Numbered from the stretch's first letter, positions 25,601-33,539 are shown. The stretch: DNA of 64,000 bases from Streptomyces hokutonensis (GCF_000376565.1 NZ_BARG01000049.1:1-64000), one strand, 5' to 3'. Program-made: numbers and translations. The notes: generated by a model from the letters alone, not told the origin.

Positions 25601-26843
25601 TCGGGTTCATGTCCCGGGTCTGCGGGGACGCCTTGCGGCCCTCCTGGTCCAACTCGGCGCGGACGGCGGTGAAGAAGTCCCGGGGGATGCCGCTGACGAA
25701 GCGCGGCCAGACGTAACGGGCGTTCCAGTCGCGGTGGATGTCCATCACCCAGCGGCACGGCGGGGCGTAGTCGCCGCCGACCGGGAGCAGGACGTTGCGG
25801 GTGAGCGCGACCTTCTTGAGGCCACGGAAGAGCTTGAGTGCCGCCGCTTCGGCCTCGGGGAGCGTGGGCGCGTTGTCGATGGCCCAGCCGGCGCCGTAGT
25901 GGTTGACCATGTAGGCGGTGAGCAGGCCGCGCCCGGAGGGGGCGATCCAGCTGAACTCGGCCGGGAACTGCATGCGTTGGGGATCGCGAGGTTCCTCGCC
26001 GAAGACCGAGAGCGTCGGTCCCCACTGGTGGAACGGCCCACGCGCCCACGAGCTGGAGGACACTCCCGCGTCCGCCATCAGCCCGGGGAACTGCGGGTCG
26101 TGCCCGAACGCGTCGAGCTGCCAGGCGGTTTCGGGCGAGGCGCCGAGGATGCCGCGCTGAAAGCCGTCTCCGTAGAGGGCGTTGCGTACGGTCGCCTCGG
26201 CGCCGGTGAGGTTGGTGTTCGGCTCGTTGTAGGTGCCGCCCATGATCTCGACGCGGCCGGTGCGGATCAACTCCCGCAGGAAGGCGCGTTCTTCCGGGAA
26301 GGCGTCCCAGTAGGGCTTGAGGTAGTCGACCTCGGCGAGGACGAAGGTGTACGCCGGATCGCGGCGGGCCAGGTCGCAGTGGGCGCGGACGAGACTCATG
26401 CCGGACTGGCCGCGCGAGTCGAAGGTGCGGGCGGGGAGACCGGTGGAGGCGGGGTCGTCGGCGACGTCCCACGTCTCGGTGTAGGCGCCCTGGGTGTTCC
26501 ACCAGACGGGGTCGTAGTGGAAGTGGCTGACCATGAACATGGTCCAGCCGGGCTCGGCGGCCGTGAACTCGGCGGTGAGGGTGGCCAGTTGATCTCCGTC
26601 GGCCGCCGTCACCTCGATCGCGCACCGGTCGCCGGGCGCGAGGTCCGTCGTCACGGGTATCTCGGTGTGCGCGGTGCCGTCCTCGCCCACGACCGTCTCC
26701 GCGCTGCCGCGCAGACCGGGACCCTCGACCGTGAGGTGGACCGTCCGGTCGGGGATATGGGCCAGGTCGACGGCCACCACCTGGAGCGGATGCTCGGCGG
26801 TGCCGACGAACAGCTCGGTCGACAAGGCAGCGGTCACGCGCAT
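22617..26843 (-). CDS. GH38 alpha-mannosidase-like protein, 1408 aa
   Basis: The catalytic part carries the GH38 zinc-site motif SHFHYDPVWW (zinc ligands about residues 103-111) and the nucleophile region QLDAFGHDPQFPGLM (Asp about 244). A helical linker and large beta domains follow. At 1408 residues it is several hundred longer than most bacterial GH38 enzymes. The extra C-terminus contains NEW3/CARDB-like beta modules (VTVTPPPEPVPGRHWLTARLAYGGQTYEDTVAL). There is no signal peptide. The ATG at 26843 has AGGAG five bases upstream, and the frame before it is not needed. It probably trims alpha-mannosides from imported glycans. Confidence 0.85.
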   Translation of the reverse strand: MRVTAALSTELFVGTAEHPLQVVAVDLAHIPDRTVHLTVEGPGLRGSAETVVGEDGTAHTEIPVTTDLAPGDRCAIEVTAADGDQLATLTAEFTAAEPGWTMFMVSHFHYDPVWWNTQGAYTETWDVADDPASTGLPARTFDSRGQSGMSLVRAHCDLARRDPAYTFVLAEVDYLKPYWDAFPEERAFLRELIRTGRVEIMGGTYNEPNTNLTGAEATVRNALYGDGFQRGILGASPETAWQLDAFGHDPQFPGLMADAGVSSSSWARGPFHQWGPTLSVFGEEPRDPQRMQFPAEFSWIAPSGRGLLTAYMVNHYGAGWAIDNAPTLPEAEAAALKLFRGLKKVALTRNVLLPVGGDYAPPCRWVMDIHRDWNARYVWPRFVSGIPRDFFTAVRAELDQEGRKASPQTRDMNPIYTGKDVSYVDTKQAQRYGETLLADAEAWATLASLVAEHPYPDAALDKAWRQLIYGAHHDAITGSESDQVYIDLMTGWRELYDLAETVHADATDAIAARVAQLPGATDDLVVFNSATWERRDVLTVPDPGLVPLDDTGLPLPAVREGGQLRLVVPEVPGMGLKALPLAEGSVPGWAVGEGLTIRNEFYEVTVDPSRGGGVSSLRELADGGRELLRAGDIGNELVVQEEYARHPRFGEGPWHLTPTGTTAARSCDVTADIDVEHSPAGSRITVTADLGLFRYTQRLTLWTGVPRLDLTTTIDGYDGADRLIRVRWPSDVTGGLPVHEVADAVIGRGFGFVEVDSEEFPWTLDNPANTWFGLGSTARVAVHDESGRLLGHRSIGVAELIYSDWDLAGELGAPLAAALVRVGVTATSTITGGPRYGDLEVDSNLPDFRIAVGAPERNSVVAEALGWDPAAGRELRRQLAERGVAAVWVAPRAGLREEWVPGADLRDLERLPLLVVAGARAEDDAKAVDALIADLDDAVITATAAGGCEALPPGDAWDGRSFAVLNRGTPGCVVTTSGDLYMSLMRSCTGWPSGIWVDPPRRTAPDGSAFQLQRWTHEFEYAVVAGTGDWRDVRLPQAGHEFNHPLTARLRTSPEQGVLPRKFTLLGLEPAGEVVLDALKPLGSPLARGSAVPVDPGRGVAVRMHEVNGRPVRARISGPQDWTEGARADVLESPGDQLTPERDGGLAVDLTGFEVATVLATTAVESPTGPGIAAHEPAQPVHTRYWLHNSGPAPRGNMPVSVYLSPGTLTAAGPVTATVRVGSELTDAPVLGAVTFEVPDGWTAEPAELPYALGPGGFTLAEVTVTPPPEPVPGRHWLTARLAYGGQTYEDTVALDVADGQYGPTLLSTLGVERISVRGGERVRVPVHLRNTTRGPVHGTLWAVSSWGTWAGVTPGCQGFTVAGGAEQECVIEVDGSAVPPGSYWLLAKVAWHGCVAYTEAVELEVTP

Positions 26844-26891
26844 GGGTCTCCTACCAGAGGCTCGGCGGAGCGCCCATCCTGACACCGCGAA

Positions 26892-26910
26892 GATGATTCA
26901 AACAACCATC
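26892..26910. promoter_or_regulatory. candidate operator D upstream of the GH38 gene
   Basis: The near-palindrome GATGATT-CAAAC-AACCATC (6 of 7 arm pairs) lies 48 bp upstream of the GH38 ATG. It shares 15 of 19 bases with the perfect palindrome before the importer operon. The same 7-5-7 layout and conserved CAA centre suggest one DNA-binding protein. Confidence 0.6.
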
Positions 26911-26975
26911 TCCGCGTAACTTCGGTGGTTCATCCATGCAGACTCGGCCGAGATCGCGGCCGGCCCGGGTTCAGA

Positions 26976-27860
26976 TCACCGGCCTCTTCGGGCCTTCACT
27001 GTGTGCTCCCCGGCGATGTGGTCGGTGAGGGCCAGGGAGGCGCTCGCGCGCTGGTAGGAGAGCTGCGCGATACGGACGTAGAGGCAGTCGATGAGGACCA
27101 GCACGGAGTGGCGGGCGCCGATGATGCCGGTGGGGAAACTGGTCGCGGAGGACGAGGAGATCAGCCTGATGTCGGCGGCGCGGGCGAGCGGGGAGCGCGG
27201 GTCGGAGGTGAGGGCGACGGTGGTGGCGCCGCGTTCCTTGGCCAGCTCGAACGGTTCGATGGTCTCGCGCGTCGAACCGGAGTGGGAGATGCCGATGGCG
27301 ACGTCCGCCGGGGTGAGCAGGGCCGCGGAGGTGGCGGCGGCGTGCACCTCGGTCCAGCCGCGCACCGCGCAGCCGATGCGGAACAGCCGGGTCTCGGTCT
27401 CCTGCGCGACCGCCCCGCTGCCGCCGATGCCGTAGACGTCGATGCGCCGGGCGCGGGCCGCGGCGGTGGCCGCGCGCTCCACCGCGTCGAGGTCGATGCG
27501 GTCGATCGTCTGTTGGACCGCTCTAAGGTCCGCGCTGCCCACGACCTGCACGACCCGTTCCAGATCGTCGTCCGGGGAGATGTCCGGGCCGATCTCGGCG
27601 GTGCCCCAGTCGGACACCTCGCCGCGCCCGCGCTCCTGGGCCAGTTCGATCAGCAGATGCTGGTACGAGTCGAGGCCCACCGCGCGGCAGAAGCGAGTCA
27701 CCGTCGCCTGCGAGGTGCCGGTGCGGCGGCCCAGCTCGGCGGCCGAGCAGTGGGTGACGGCGGCCGGATCCTCCAGGATCAGTTCGCCGACCTTCCGCAG
27801 CGAGCCCGCCAGCCGGGGCAGCTCCGTGCGGATGAGGGTGGTGACGTCTGTCGGGGGCAT
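26976..27860 (-). CDS. RpiR-family transcriptional regulator
   Basis: The 294-aa product has an RpiR helix-turn-helix domain (residues 1 to about 77; ITHCS-like SAAELGRRTGTSQATVTRFCRAVGL). A SIS sugar-phosphate-binding domain follows (RRIDVYGIGGSGAVAQETETRLFRIG, then VAIGISHSGSTRETIEPFELAKERGA). Such regulators sense phosphorylated sugars and control amino-sugar or hexose catabolism. It is divergent from a SIS-domain isomerase gene and flanks the GH38 gene, so it is the best candidate regulator of the cluster. Confidence 0.9.
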   Translation of the reverse strand: MPPTDVTTLIRTELPRLAGSLRKVGELILEDPAAVTHCSAAELGRRTGTSQATVTRFCRAVGLDSYQHLLIELAQERGRGEVSDWGTAEIGPDISPDDDLERVVQVVGSADLRAVQQTIDRIDLDAVERAATAAARARRIDVYGIGGSGAVAQETETRLFRIGCAVRGWTEVHAAATSAALLTPADVAIGISHSGSTRETIEPFELAKERGATTVALTSDPRSPLARAADIRLISSSSATSFPTGIIGARHSVLVLIDCLYVRIAQLSYQRASASLALTDHIAGEHTVKARRGR

Positions 27861-27947
27861 GTGGAGAAGGTATCAGCCACCTCGGAGACCTTCGATTGAA
27901 TACCAGGACCGCGTGTGATTTATTGATTCATTGATCGAGAAAGAATA

Positions 27948-27963
27948 GGTGGTTTGATCCACC
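27948..27963. promoter_or_regulatory. candidate operator E between rpiR and the SIS gene
   Basis: The palindrome GGTGG-TTTGAT-CCACC lies between the divergent RpiR and SIS genes, 15 bp before the GTG at 27979. It matches the operator consensus of this cluster in its left half (GGTGGTT) only partly elsewhere. An A+T-rich stretch at 27914-27946 upstream probably holds the promoters. Confidence 0.4.
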
Positions 27964-27978
27964 GGTGGGGAGTATCGC

Positions 27979-28743
27979 GTGTCCGCCGAGTCCGTGAGCG
28001 CCGAGATCTTCGCGCGCGAGAGCCTGGCCGTTCTCCAGCACATCACCGAAGCCGGCCGCGAGAGCGTGTCCCGCGCCGCCGCACTGATCGCGGACTGCGT
28101 CCGCACCGACGGCGTCGTCCAGGCCTTCGGCACCGGCCACTCCCAGGCCATGGTCCTCGAACTCGCGGGCCGCGCCGGGGGTTTGGTGCCCACCAACCGC
28201 CTGAGCATCGCCGACCTCGTCCTCTACGGCGGTGACGCCCCGAGCGTGCTCGACGATCCGCTGCTGGAGCGGCAGGCCGGAGTCGCCGACCGGCTCTACG
28301 AGTTGGCAGCGCCCCACCCGCAGGACCTCTTCGTCATCGTCTCCAACTCCGGTGTCAACAAGGTGATCGTGGAAATGGCCCTGCGGGTGAAGGAGCGCGG
28401 CCACCGCCTCCTCGCCATCACCTCGCTCGCCCACACCCACGCCGTCCCCGCCGGTCACCCGAGCGGCAAGAAGCTCGTCGACCTCGCGGACGTCGTCCTC
28501 GACAACGCGGCCCCGCGCGGCGACGCCCTCCTCGAACTCCCGGGCGGGGGTGCCGTTTGCGCCCTGTCCACGCTCACCGGCGCGATGCTCGTGCAGCTGA
28601 CGGTCGCGGAGGCGGCGGCCCAGCTCCTCGCCTCGGGGGACCGGCCGCCCGTATACGTCTCGGCCAATGTGCCGGGCGGGTTCGAGGGCAACCTGGAGCT
28701 GGAGAAGCGCTACGAGGGGCGGATTCGCCGTACCGCGAGCTGA
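27979..28743 (+). CDS. SIS-domain sugar isomerase-like protein
   Basis: The 254-aa product is a single SIS domain of the UPF0309 / sugar-isomerase type. FGTGHSQAMVLELAGRAGGLVPTNRL forms the phosphosugar site, and VIVSNSGVNKVIVEMALRVKERGHRLLAITSL follows. It ends with a short C-terminal tail. It would bind or isomerise an amino-sugar phosphate made by the cluster's kinase. The GTG start has GGGGAG six bases upstream. It is divergent from the RpiR regulator and shares its operator region. Confidence 0.82.
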   Translation: MSAESVSAEIFARESLAVLQHITEAGRESVSRAAALIADCVRTDGVVQAFGTGHSQAMVLELAGRAGGLVPTNRLSIADLVLYGGDAPSVLDDPLLERQAGVADRLYELAAPHPQDLFVIVSNSGVNKVIVEMALRVKERGHRLLAITSLAHTHAVPAGHPSGKKLVDLADVVLDNAAPRGDALLELPGGGAVCALSTLTGAMLVQLTVAEAAAQLLASGDRPPVYVSANVPGGFEGNLELEKRYEGRIRRTAS

Positions 28744-28782
28744 ACTCTCGTAGGAGCCGGGCTGAACCGTCGTAGGAGTGAG

Positions 28783-28826
28783 GACGAGCGGCCGGAGCCC
28801 CCGGAACCGGGCCGCGACCGCTCGTC
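28783..28826. terminator. stem-loop between convergent SIS and DeoR genes
   Basis: Arms GACGAGCGG (28783-28791) and CCGCTCGTC (28818-28826) pair perfectly and enclose a smaller hairpin CCCGG-AA-CCGGG at 28800-28811. There is no T-run. It lies between the SIS gene end and the convergent DeoR gene, so a bidirectional terminator is the likely role. The remaining bases to 28936 include short direct and inverted repeats (GTGAT-GCA-ATCAC) with no clear function. Confidence 0.4.
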
Positions 28827-28936
28827 GTCACCTGCGCTGCTCGACGAGAGTCATACAGGAAGTGATGCAATCACCAGGTGATGCTAGGCGCGGTGAATGC
28901 ATCATTCAATGGGGGCCAGCAGGGGTGGGCGGGTAC

Positions 28937-29722
28937 TCAGGCCGTCCGCAGTACCGTCGGGCCCTCTTCCGAGATGCGGTCGACCACGGCCTCCGGCAGG
29001 CCCGCGTCGGTCACCACGGTGTCGAGCCGGTCCAGCGTGGTCACGTTGAACCGTTCCACCGTGCCCCACTTCGTGCTGTCGGCGAGCAGCGCGACCGAGC
29101 CGGCCGCCGCCATCACCGCCTGCTTGAGCAGCACCTTGTCCGTCGAGAAACTCGTCACGCCGTGGGACAGGTCCCAGGACCCGGCGCTCAGGAACGCGAG
29201 GTCGAGATTGATCGCGCCGACCGTCCTGGCGGCGAGGGGCCCGCTGCTCGAACCGCTCGACACATCGACCTCGCCACCGGTGTGGACCGTGTGGACGGAC
29301 GGCAGTTCGCACAGCGCCAGCACCGCGTGGAAGTCGTTGGTGACCACGGTGAGGTCCTTGCGGCCGGCCAGGAAAGGCACCACCGACTGACAGGTCGTCC
29401 CCGCGTCGAGGAAGACGACCATCCCGTCCTCGACGAGTTCCGCGGCCCGCCCGGCGATGGCCTGCTTCCGGGGCATCTCCAGCGCCGCGCGTGACGCCCG
29501 CTCGCGCGGCGGCGCGTGCCCGGTCCAATCGGCGAGCCTGACCCCGCCCTGCACCGAGACCACCTGCCCGCTCTTCTCCAGCGCGGTGATGTCCCGGCGC
29601 ACCGTCATGTGCGAGACGTTCAGCGCCGCGGTCAGGTCGTGGATGCTCAGCACCCCGCTGCTCCTCAGCAGGCGCAACAGCTCCTGATGGCGTTGCTCGG
29701 GGATCAGGGGTGCCCTGCTCAA
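28937..29722 (-). CDS. DeoR-family transcriptional regulator
   Basis: The 261-aa product has the DeoR helix-turn-helix (RHQELLRLLRSSGVLSIHDLTAALNVSHMTVRRDITALEKSGQVVSVQGGVRL). The sensor domain that follows has the LDAGTTCQSVVPFLAGRKDLTVVTNDF motif, which binds a sugar phosphate. A TTG start at 29722 is supported by AGGAG five bases upstream. It is divergent from the aldolase-transporter-kinase operon and presumably represses it through the repeats at 29787-29836. Confidence 0.88.
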   Translation of the reverse strand: MSRAPLIPEQRHQELLRLLRSSGVLSIHDLTAALNVSHMTVRRDITALEKSGQVVSVQGGVRLADWTGHAPPRERASRAALEMPRKQAIAGRAAELVEDGMVVFLDAGTTCQSVVPFLAGRKDLTVVTNDFHAVLALCELPSVHTVHTGGEVDVSSGSSSGPLAARTVGAINLDLAFLSAGSWDLSHGVTSFSTDKVLLKQAVMAAAGSVALLADSTKWGTVERFNVTTLDRLDTVVTDAGLPEAVVDRISEEGPTVLRTA

Positions 29723-29786
29723 TGCGTCTCCTCGAAGCCGGGGTGGAGCGGTGGGTGGAGCGGCGGCTCGCCGGGGTCAGCCTAAC

Positions 29787-29836
29787 TTCGTGTGACAGGG
29801 GGCGTGACAACGTGTGAATTCATGTTCTAACGTGTG
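29787..29836. promoter_or_regulatory. three CGTGTG repeats, candidate DeoR operator
   Basis: TTCGTGTG (29787), AACGTGTG (29809) and AACGTGTG (29829) are direct repeats spaced 22 and 20 bp, about two helical turns each. They lie in the 119-bp gap between the divergent DeoR and aldolase genes. DeoR-type repressors commonly bind such repeated boxes. The last repeat ends 5 bp before the aldolase ATG at 29842. Confidence 0.55.
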
Positions 29837-29841
29837 CTCCC

Positions 29842-30489
29842 ATGGTAACAAAGTTTAACGCCCTGGAATCAATCACCCATACGGGCGCCCTGCTCATCGT
29901 CCGCCTCGACAGCGCCGAAGAGGCCCTCGCCGTCTCCGAAGCGGCGATCGAGGGCGGCATCCGGGCCCTGGAGATCACCCTCTCCGTCCCGGGTGCGCTG
30001 GACGTCATCACCAAGCTCTCCCAGCGCTACGGCGACGACGGCATCCTCGTCGGCGCGGGCACCGTCCTGGACGAGCACTCCGCGTACGAATGCGTCTCGG
30101 CGGGTGCCCGGCTGCTGGTCAGCCCCAACCTCAACCCGGCCATGCTGACCACCGCCAACCGCTACCAGGCCGTCACGGTCAGCGGCGCCTACACCCCGAC
30201 CGAGATCGTCGACACCATGCAGGCAGGCGCCGACATCGTGAAGCTCTTCCCCGCGGAGTTCGTCGGCCCCGAGTACGTCCGCACGGTCCGCGCCCCGCTC
30301 CCGCAGGCACCGCTCATGCCCGCCGGCGGCGTCACCGCCGACAACGTCAAGGAATGGTTCGACGCCGGTGTCGTAGCGGTCGGCGTCGGCAGCTTCGTGA
30401 CCAAGGCGGCCCGCGCGGACGGCGATCACCGGCACGTCACCGAGGCCGCCGCCACGATGCTGCGCGCCATCGAAGGCGCCAGGGCCTGA
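29842..30489 (+). CDS. KDPG/KHG-type aldolase
   Basis: The 215-aa product is a class I aldolase of the 2-keto-3-deoxy-6-phosphogluconate / 4-hydroxy-2-oxoglutarate family. Features are EGGIRALEITLSVPGALDVI, GAGTVLDEHSAYECVSAGARLLVSPN, the Schiff-base Lys in ADIVKLFPAEFVGPEYV, and MPAGGVTADNVKEWFDAG. It cleaves a keto-deoxy sugar acid (phosphate) to pyruvate and an aldehyde. With the downstream MFS transporter and kinase it forms a sugar-acid catabolic operon under DeoR control. Confidence 0.88.
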   Translation: MVTKFNALESITHTGALLIVRLDSAEEALAVSEAAIEGGIRALEITLSVPGALDVITKLSQRYGDDGILVGAGTVLDEHSAYECVSAGARLLVSPNLNPAMLTTANRYQAVTVSGAYTPTEIVDTMQAGADIVKLFPAEFVGPEYVRTVRAPLPQAPLMPAGGVTADNVKEWFDAGVVAVGVGSFVTKAARADGDHRHVTEAAATMLRAIEGARA

Positions 30490-30575
30490 CAACCCGTCAG
30501 GGGGGAAGTGCCCGCCTTCGCCCCCTCGTCCCCAACTCCCCATCACCCGCACGGTGGTTCCCCGAGGAGCTCCCC

Positions 30576-31871
30576 ATGGCTCAGCAGTCCCTCACCTCCG
30601 CATCCCCCGAACTGGGCGACACCGCCCGACGGACCTCCCTCCGCATCCGCTGGGTCCTGGTGGCCCTTCTCGTGATCGGCGGGGTCGTCAACTACCTGGA
30701 CCGCGCCACGCTCAGCGTCGCCAACACCACCATCGCCGGTGAATTCGGCCTGAACGCCACCGAGATGGGACTGCTGCTCGCCGCCTTCTCCTGGCCGTAC
30801 GCCATCGCCAACCTCCCCGCCGGCTACCTCGTCGACCGCTTCGGCCCCAAGCGCATGTACGCCTGGGCCGCCGGACTCTGGTCTCTGATGACCATGGTCA
30901 CCGCCGCCGCCCACTCCTTCGGCCTGCTCTACGCCGCCCGGGTCGCCCTCGGTGTCGCCGAGTCGCCGTTCTTCACGGCCAGCCTCAAGGTCAACGAACG
31001 CTGGTTCAACAAGGACGAGCGCGCGCTGCCCATCTCGATCGTCAACACCGGCTCGCAGATCGCCAACGCGATCGCCCCGCCGATCCTCACCGGCCTTCTC
31101 CTGACCGTCGGTTGGCGCGGCATGTTCGTCGCCGTGGGCGCGCTCGGCATCGTCGTCATGCTGGTGTGGCTGCGTGTCTACCGGGACCCCACCCTGCGCG
31201 AGCAGGCGCTCATCCGGGGCGAGGAGTTGGCGGCGGCCCGCGCCAACGAGCAGGCCAAGCCCGCGAGTTGGGGCGCGCTGTTCAAGCAGCGCAACACCTA
31301 CTTCATGATCCTCGGCGCCTTCGGGATCTTCTACACCGTGTGGGTCTATCTGACCTGGCTGCCCAGCTACCTCCAGACCTCCCGCGGCCTCAGCCTCTCC
31401 GAAACCGGCTGGCTGTCCTCGCTGCCCTACCTCTGCGGCATCCTCGGTGTCCTCTTCGGCGGCTGGCTCTCCGGCCGGCTGATCCGCCGGGGCGTCCCCG
31501 CCGTCGTCTCCCGCAAGGTCCCCATCGTCGGCGGCGCCGTGCTCGCCGCCGCCGCGGTCCTTCCCGTGGCCTACGTCCACAGCACCCCGCTCGCGCTCGC
31601 CCTGCTGTCCCTCGGCTACTTCGCCGCCCAGGTCCCGATGGGCTGCCTGTGGACGCTCGCCTCCGACATCGCCGAGTCCCACCAGGTCGCCTCGCTGGGC
31701 GCGATCCAGAACTTCGGCGGCTTCCTCGGCGCGGCCATGGCGCCCATCGTCACCGGTGCGATCCTGGACGCGACTGGCAACAACTACACGGACGTCTTCC
31801 TCGTCGGCGGCGCGCTGCTGCTGCTCGGCGGGATGTCGTACCTGTTCTTCGTGAAGGACCGCCGCGCATGA
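30576..31871 (+). CDS. MFS transporter, anion:cation symporter (ACS) type
   Basis: The 431-aa product has twelve predicted helices. It carries NYLDRATLSVANTTIAGEFGL near the N-terminus and GYLVDRFGPKRMYAWAAGLWSLMT in the loop 2-3 region, typical of the ACS group that imports galactonate, glucarate and related acids. The ATG at 30576 has GAGGAG upstream. It is coupled to the kinase gene by an ATGA overlap. A sugar-acid substrate fits the aldolase upstream. Confidence 0.88.
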   Translation: MAQQSLTSASPELGDTARRTSLRIRWVLVALLVIGGVVNYLDRATLSVANTTIAGEFGLNATEMGLLLAAFSWPYAIANLPAGYLVDRFGPKRMYAWAAGLWSLMTMVTAAAHSFGLLYAARVALGVAESPFFTASLKVNERWFNKDERALPISIVNTGSQIANAIAPPILTGLLLTVGWRGMFVAVGALGIVVMLVWLRVYRDPTLREQALIRGEELAAARANEQAKPASWGALFKQRNTYFMILGAFGIFYTVWVYLTWLPSYLQTSRGLSLSETGWLSSLPYLCGILGVLFGGWLSGRLIRRGVPAVVSRKVPIVGGAVLAAAAVLPVAYVHSTPLALALLSLGYFAAQVPMGCLWTLASDIAESHQVASLGAIQNFGGFLGAAMAPIVTGAILDATGNNYTDVFLVGGALLLLGGMSYLFFVKDRRA

Positions 31872-32452
31872 CCACCACCCCACGGGTCTACGTCGTGATC
31901 GGCCCCGCAGGGTCGGGCAAGACCGGAGTGGCCCGGCTGATCGCCGAGCTGAGCGGGGCCGCGTACATCGACAAGGACACCGCCTGCACCCGCCTCACCG
32001 AGGCGCTCCTCGAACTCGCCGGCACGGATCCCTCGGAGCGGGACCTCAACCCGTACTACCAGTCGGTGGTGATGGACCTCGAATACGCGACGATCCTCGA
32101 CCTGGCCGCCGACAATCTGCGGGCGGGCCGCCCCGTCGTACTGGACGCGCCGTTCGGCCGCTACTTCTCCCGGCCGGACTACCTCGCCGAGGTGACGTAC
32201 CGTCACGACTGGCCCGCCGACGTCGAGTTGGTCGTCGTCCAGGTCCAGGTCGACTCCGACACGGCCCGCGAACGCGTGCGCGCCCGTGGCTGTGCCCGGG
32301 ACCGGTCCAAGCTGGCCGACTGGGACACGTTCTGGAAGACGGCCGAGGCCAACGAGTGCCGCTGGTCCGACGGCCGCCGGCTGGTCTTCGACAACCGGGC
32401 CGACGGCATCACGGCGGACGAGGTCGCCCGCGCGCTGGCGGGCCTGTCCTGA
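31868..32452 (+). CDS. small P-loop kinase, sugar-kinase context
   Basis: The 194-aa product begins with a Walker A motif VIGPAGSGKTGVARLIAE. DKDTACTRLTEALLELAG follows, and RARGCARDRSKLADWDTF is a lid-like Arg-rich segment near the C-terminus. It belongs to the AAA/adenylate-kinase-like small kinases, which include gluconokinase, shikimate kinase and zeta-type kinases. Its coupling to the sugar-acid transporter suggests it phosphorylates the imported acid before aldolase cleavage. The usual 2-keto-3-deoxygluconate kinase (PfkB fold) is not present here. The substrate is inferred only. It is convergent with the methyltransferase gene, 4 bp apart. Confidence 0.7.
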   Translation: MTTTPRVYVVIGPAGSGKTGVARLIAELSGAAYIDKDTACTRLTEALLELAGTDPSERDLNPYYQSVVMDLEYATILDLAADNLRAGRPVVLDAPFGRYFSRPDYLAEVTYRHDWPADVELVVVQVQVDSDTARERVRARGCARDRSKLADWDTFWKTAEANECRWSDGRRLVFDNRADGITADEVARALAGLS

Positions 32453-32456
32453 CCGC

Positions 32457-33539
32457 TCAGTCCCGTCGGGCGACGAGCCGGTACGCGTTCGACACCCCCA
32501 GCCGGTGCGACAGCCGCTTCACCACGAACCGGTCCAGGAGCGTGCCCAGGATCAGGGCCGGGATCCCCGCGATCAGGACCGCCGCGCGGAGCGTGCGGGC
32601 CAGGCCGGTCGGGGGCTTCGGCAGCCATGGGAGGTTGTCGCGGGGGGCGGCCGTGTCCAGGGCCAGCCAGGTGCCGGCGAGGAGGTCGACCGGGTCGTGC
32701 GGCTCCGCGTGCTGTTCGGCCACGACCGTGAAGCCGAGGTCGGTGAGACGGGCGCGCAAGTTCTGGACCGGGACAAAGTGCAGGTGCTGGGGCTGGAGCC
32801 ACGGCAGCCACCAGCGGCCGAGCAGACCGGCGTAGCGGCTGTCGGGGTCCGGGACCTCGATCAGAAGGTGGCCACCGGGGCGGACCGCCTGGTGTGCGGC
32901 CGCCAGTTCGCGTTCGGGCTCGGTGCTGTGCTCCAGGTAGTGGAACATGCTGACGACGTCGTAGTGGCCCGCGAGGTTCGGGGCCAGCTCCGGGAAGCTG
33001 CCGCGGTAGCCGCGCTCCACCCGGCCCGCCTGTTCGGCGAGTTCGGCGCCGTCCGTGAAGTCGAGGCCGTCGAAGGTCGTGTCGGGGTACACCGTGCGGG
33101 CCGACTCGCAGAAGTGGCCGTGGCCGGTGCCGACGTCCAGCCAGTTCTTGGGAGTCGGGGAATGCGGGAGCAGCGACTGCGCGCGCTGCTCGTACATCTT
33201 GGTACGGGCCGCGAACGTGTTGCCCAACTGCTTCTCGCCCAGGCCGTCGTAGAAGTCCCGGTAGTAGAACTCCAGCCCCGCCGGGCTCAGTCGGGGATTC
33301 TGGAACGTGTGCCGGCAGTCCTCGCAGCGGTCCAGGACGAAGGTGCCCGGCTTGTGCTGGATCAGGTCCTTCGTGCGCAGCCGGGTCTTGAGCCGCGGCG
33401 AGTCGCACCAGGGGCAGGTCTCGCGCCTGGGCTCGAAGAAGCGGTCGAGGCCGTCGGCCAAGTCCGCCTGGTAACCGGGCCGTAGCGCCGCCACCTGGTC
33501 GTTGCGGCTCGGTGGTTTCGGGTCGTCCTCGGTGCTCAC
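32457..33539 (-). CDS. class I SAM-dependent methyltransferase with N-terminal zinc-binding Cys motif
   Basis: The 360-aa product has an N-terminal CPWCDSPRL...CEDCRHTF zinc-ribbon-like module, then a Rossmann methyltransferase domain (NWLDVGTGHGHFCESARTVYP, DVVSMFHYLEHSTEPERELAAAHQAVRPGGHLLIEVP). The C-terminus has a hydrophobic segment (LRAAVLIAGIPALILGTLLDRFV). The layout resembles sugar or lipid methyltransferases that act at the membrane. It is the last gene of the PKS operon; its GTG overlaps the glycosyltransferase stop (GTGA). It probably O-methylates the sugar or the lipid product. Confidence 0.78.
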   Translation of the reverse strand: MSTEDDPKPPSRNDQVAALRPGYQADLADGLDRFFEPRRETCPWCDSPRLKTRLRTKDLIQHKPGTFVLDRCEDCRHTFQNPRLSPAGLEFYYRDFYDGLGEKQLGNTFAARTKMYEQRAQSLLPHSPTPKNWLDVGTGHGHFCESARTVYPDTTFDGLDFTDGAELAEQAGRVERGYRGSFPELAPNLAGHYDVVSMFHYLEHSTEPERELAAAHQAVRPGGHLLIEVPDPDSRYAGLLGRWWLPWLQPQHLHFVPVQNLRARLTDLGFTVVAEQHAEPHDPVDLLAGTWLALDTAAPRDNLPWLPKPPTGLARTLRAAVLIAGIPALILGTLLDRFVVKRLSHRLGVSNAYRLVARRD

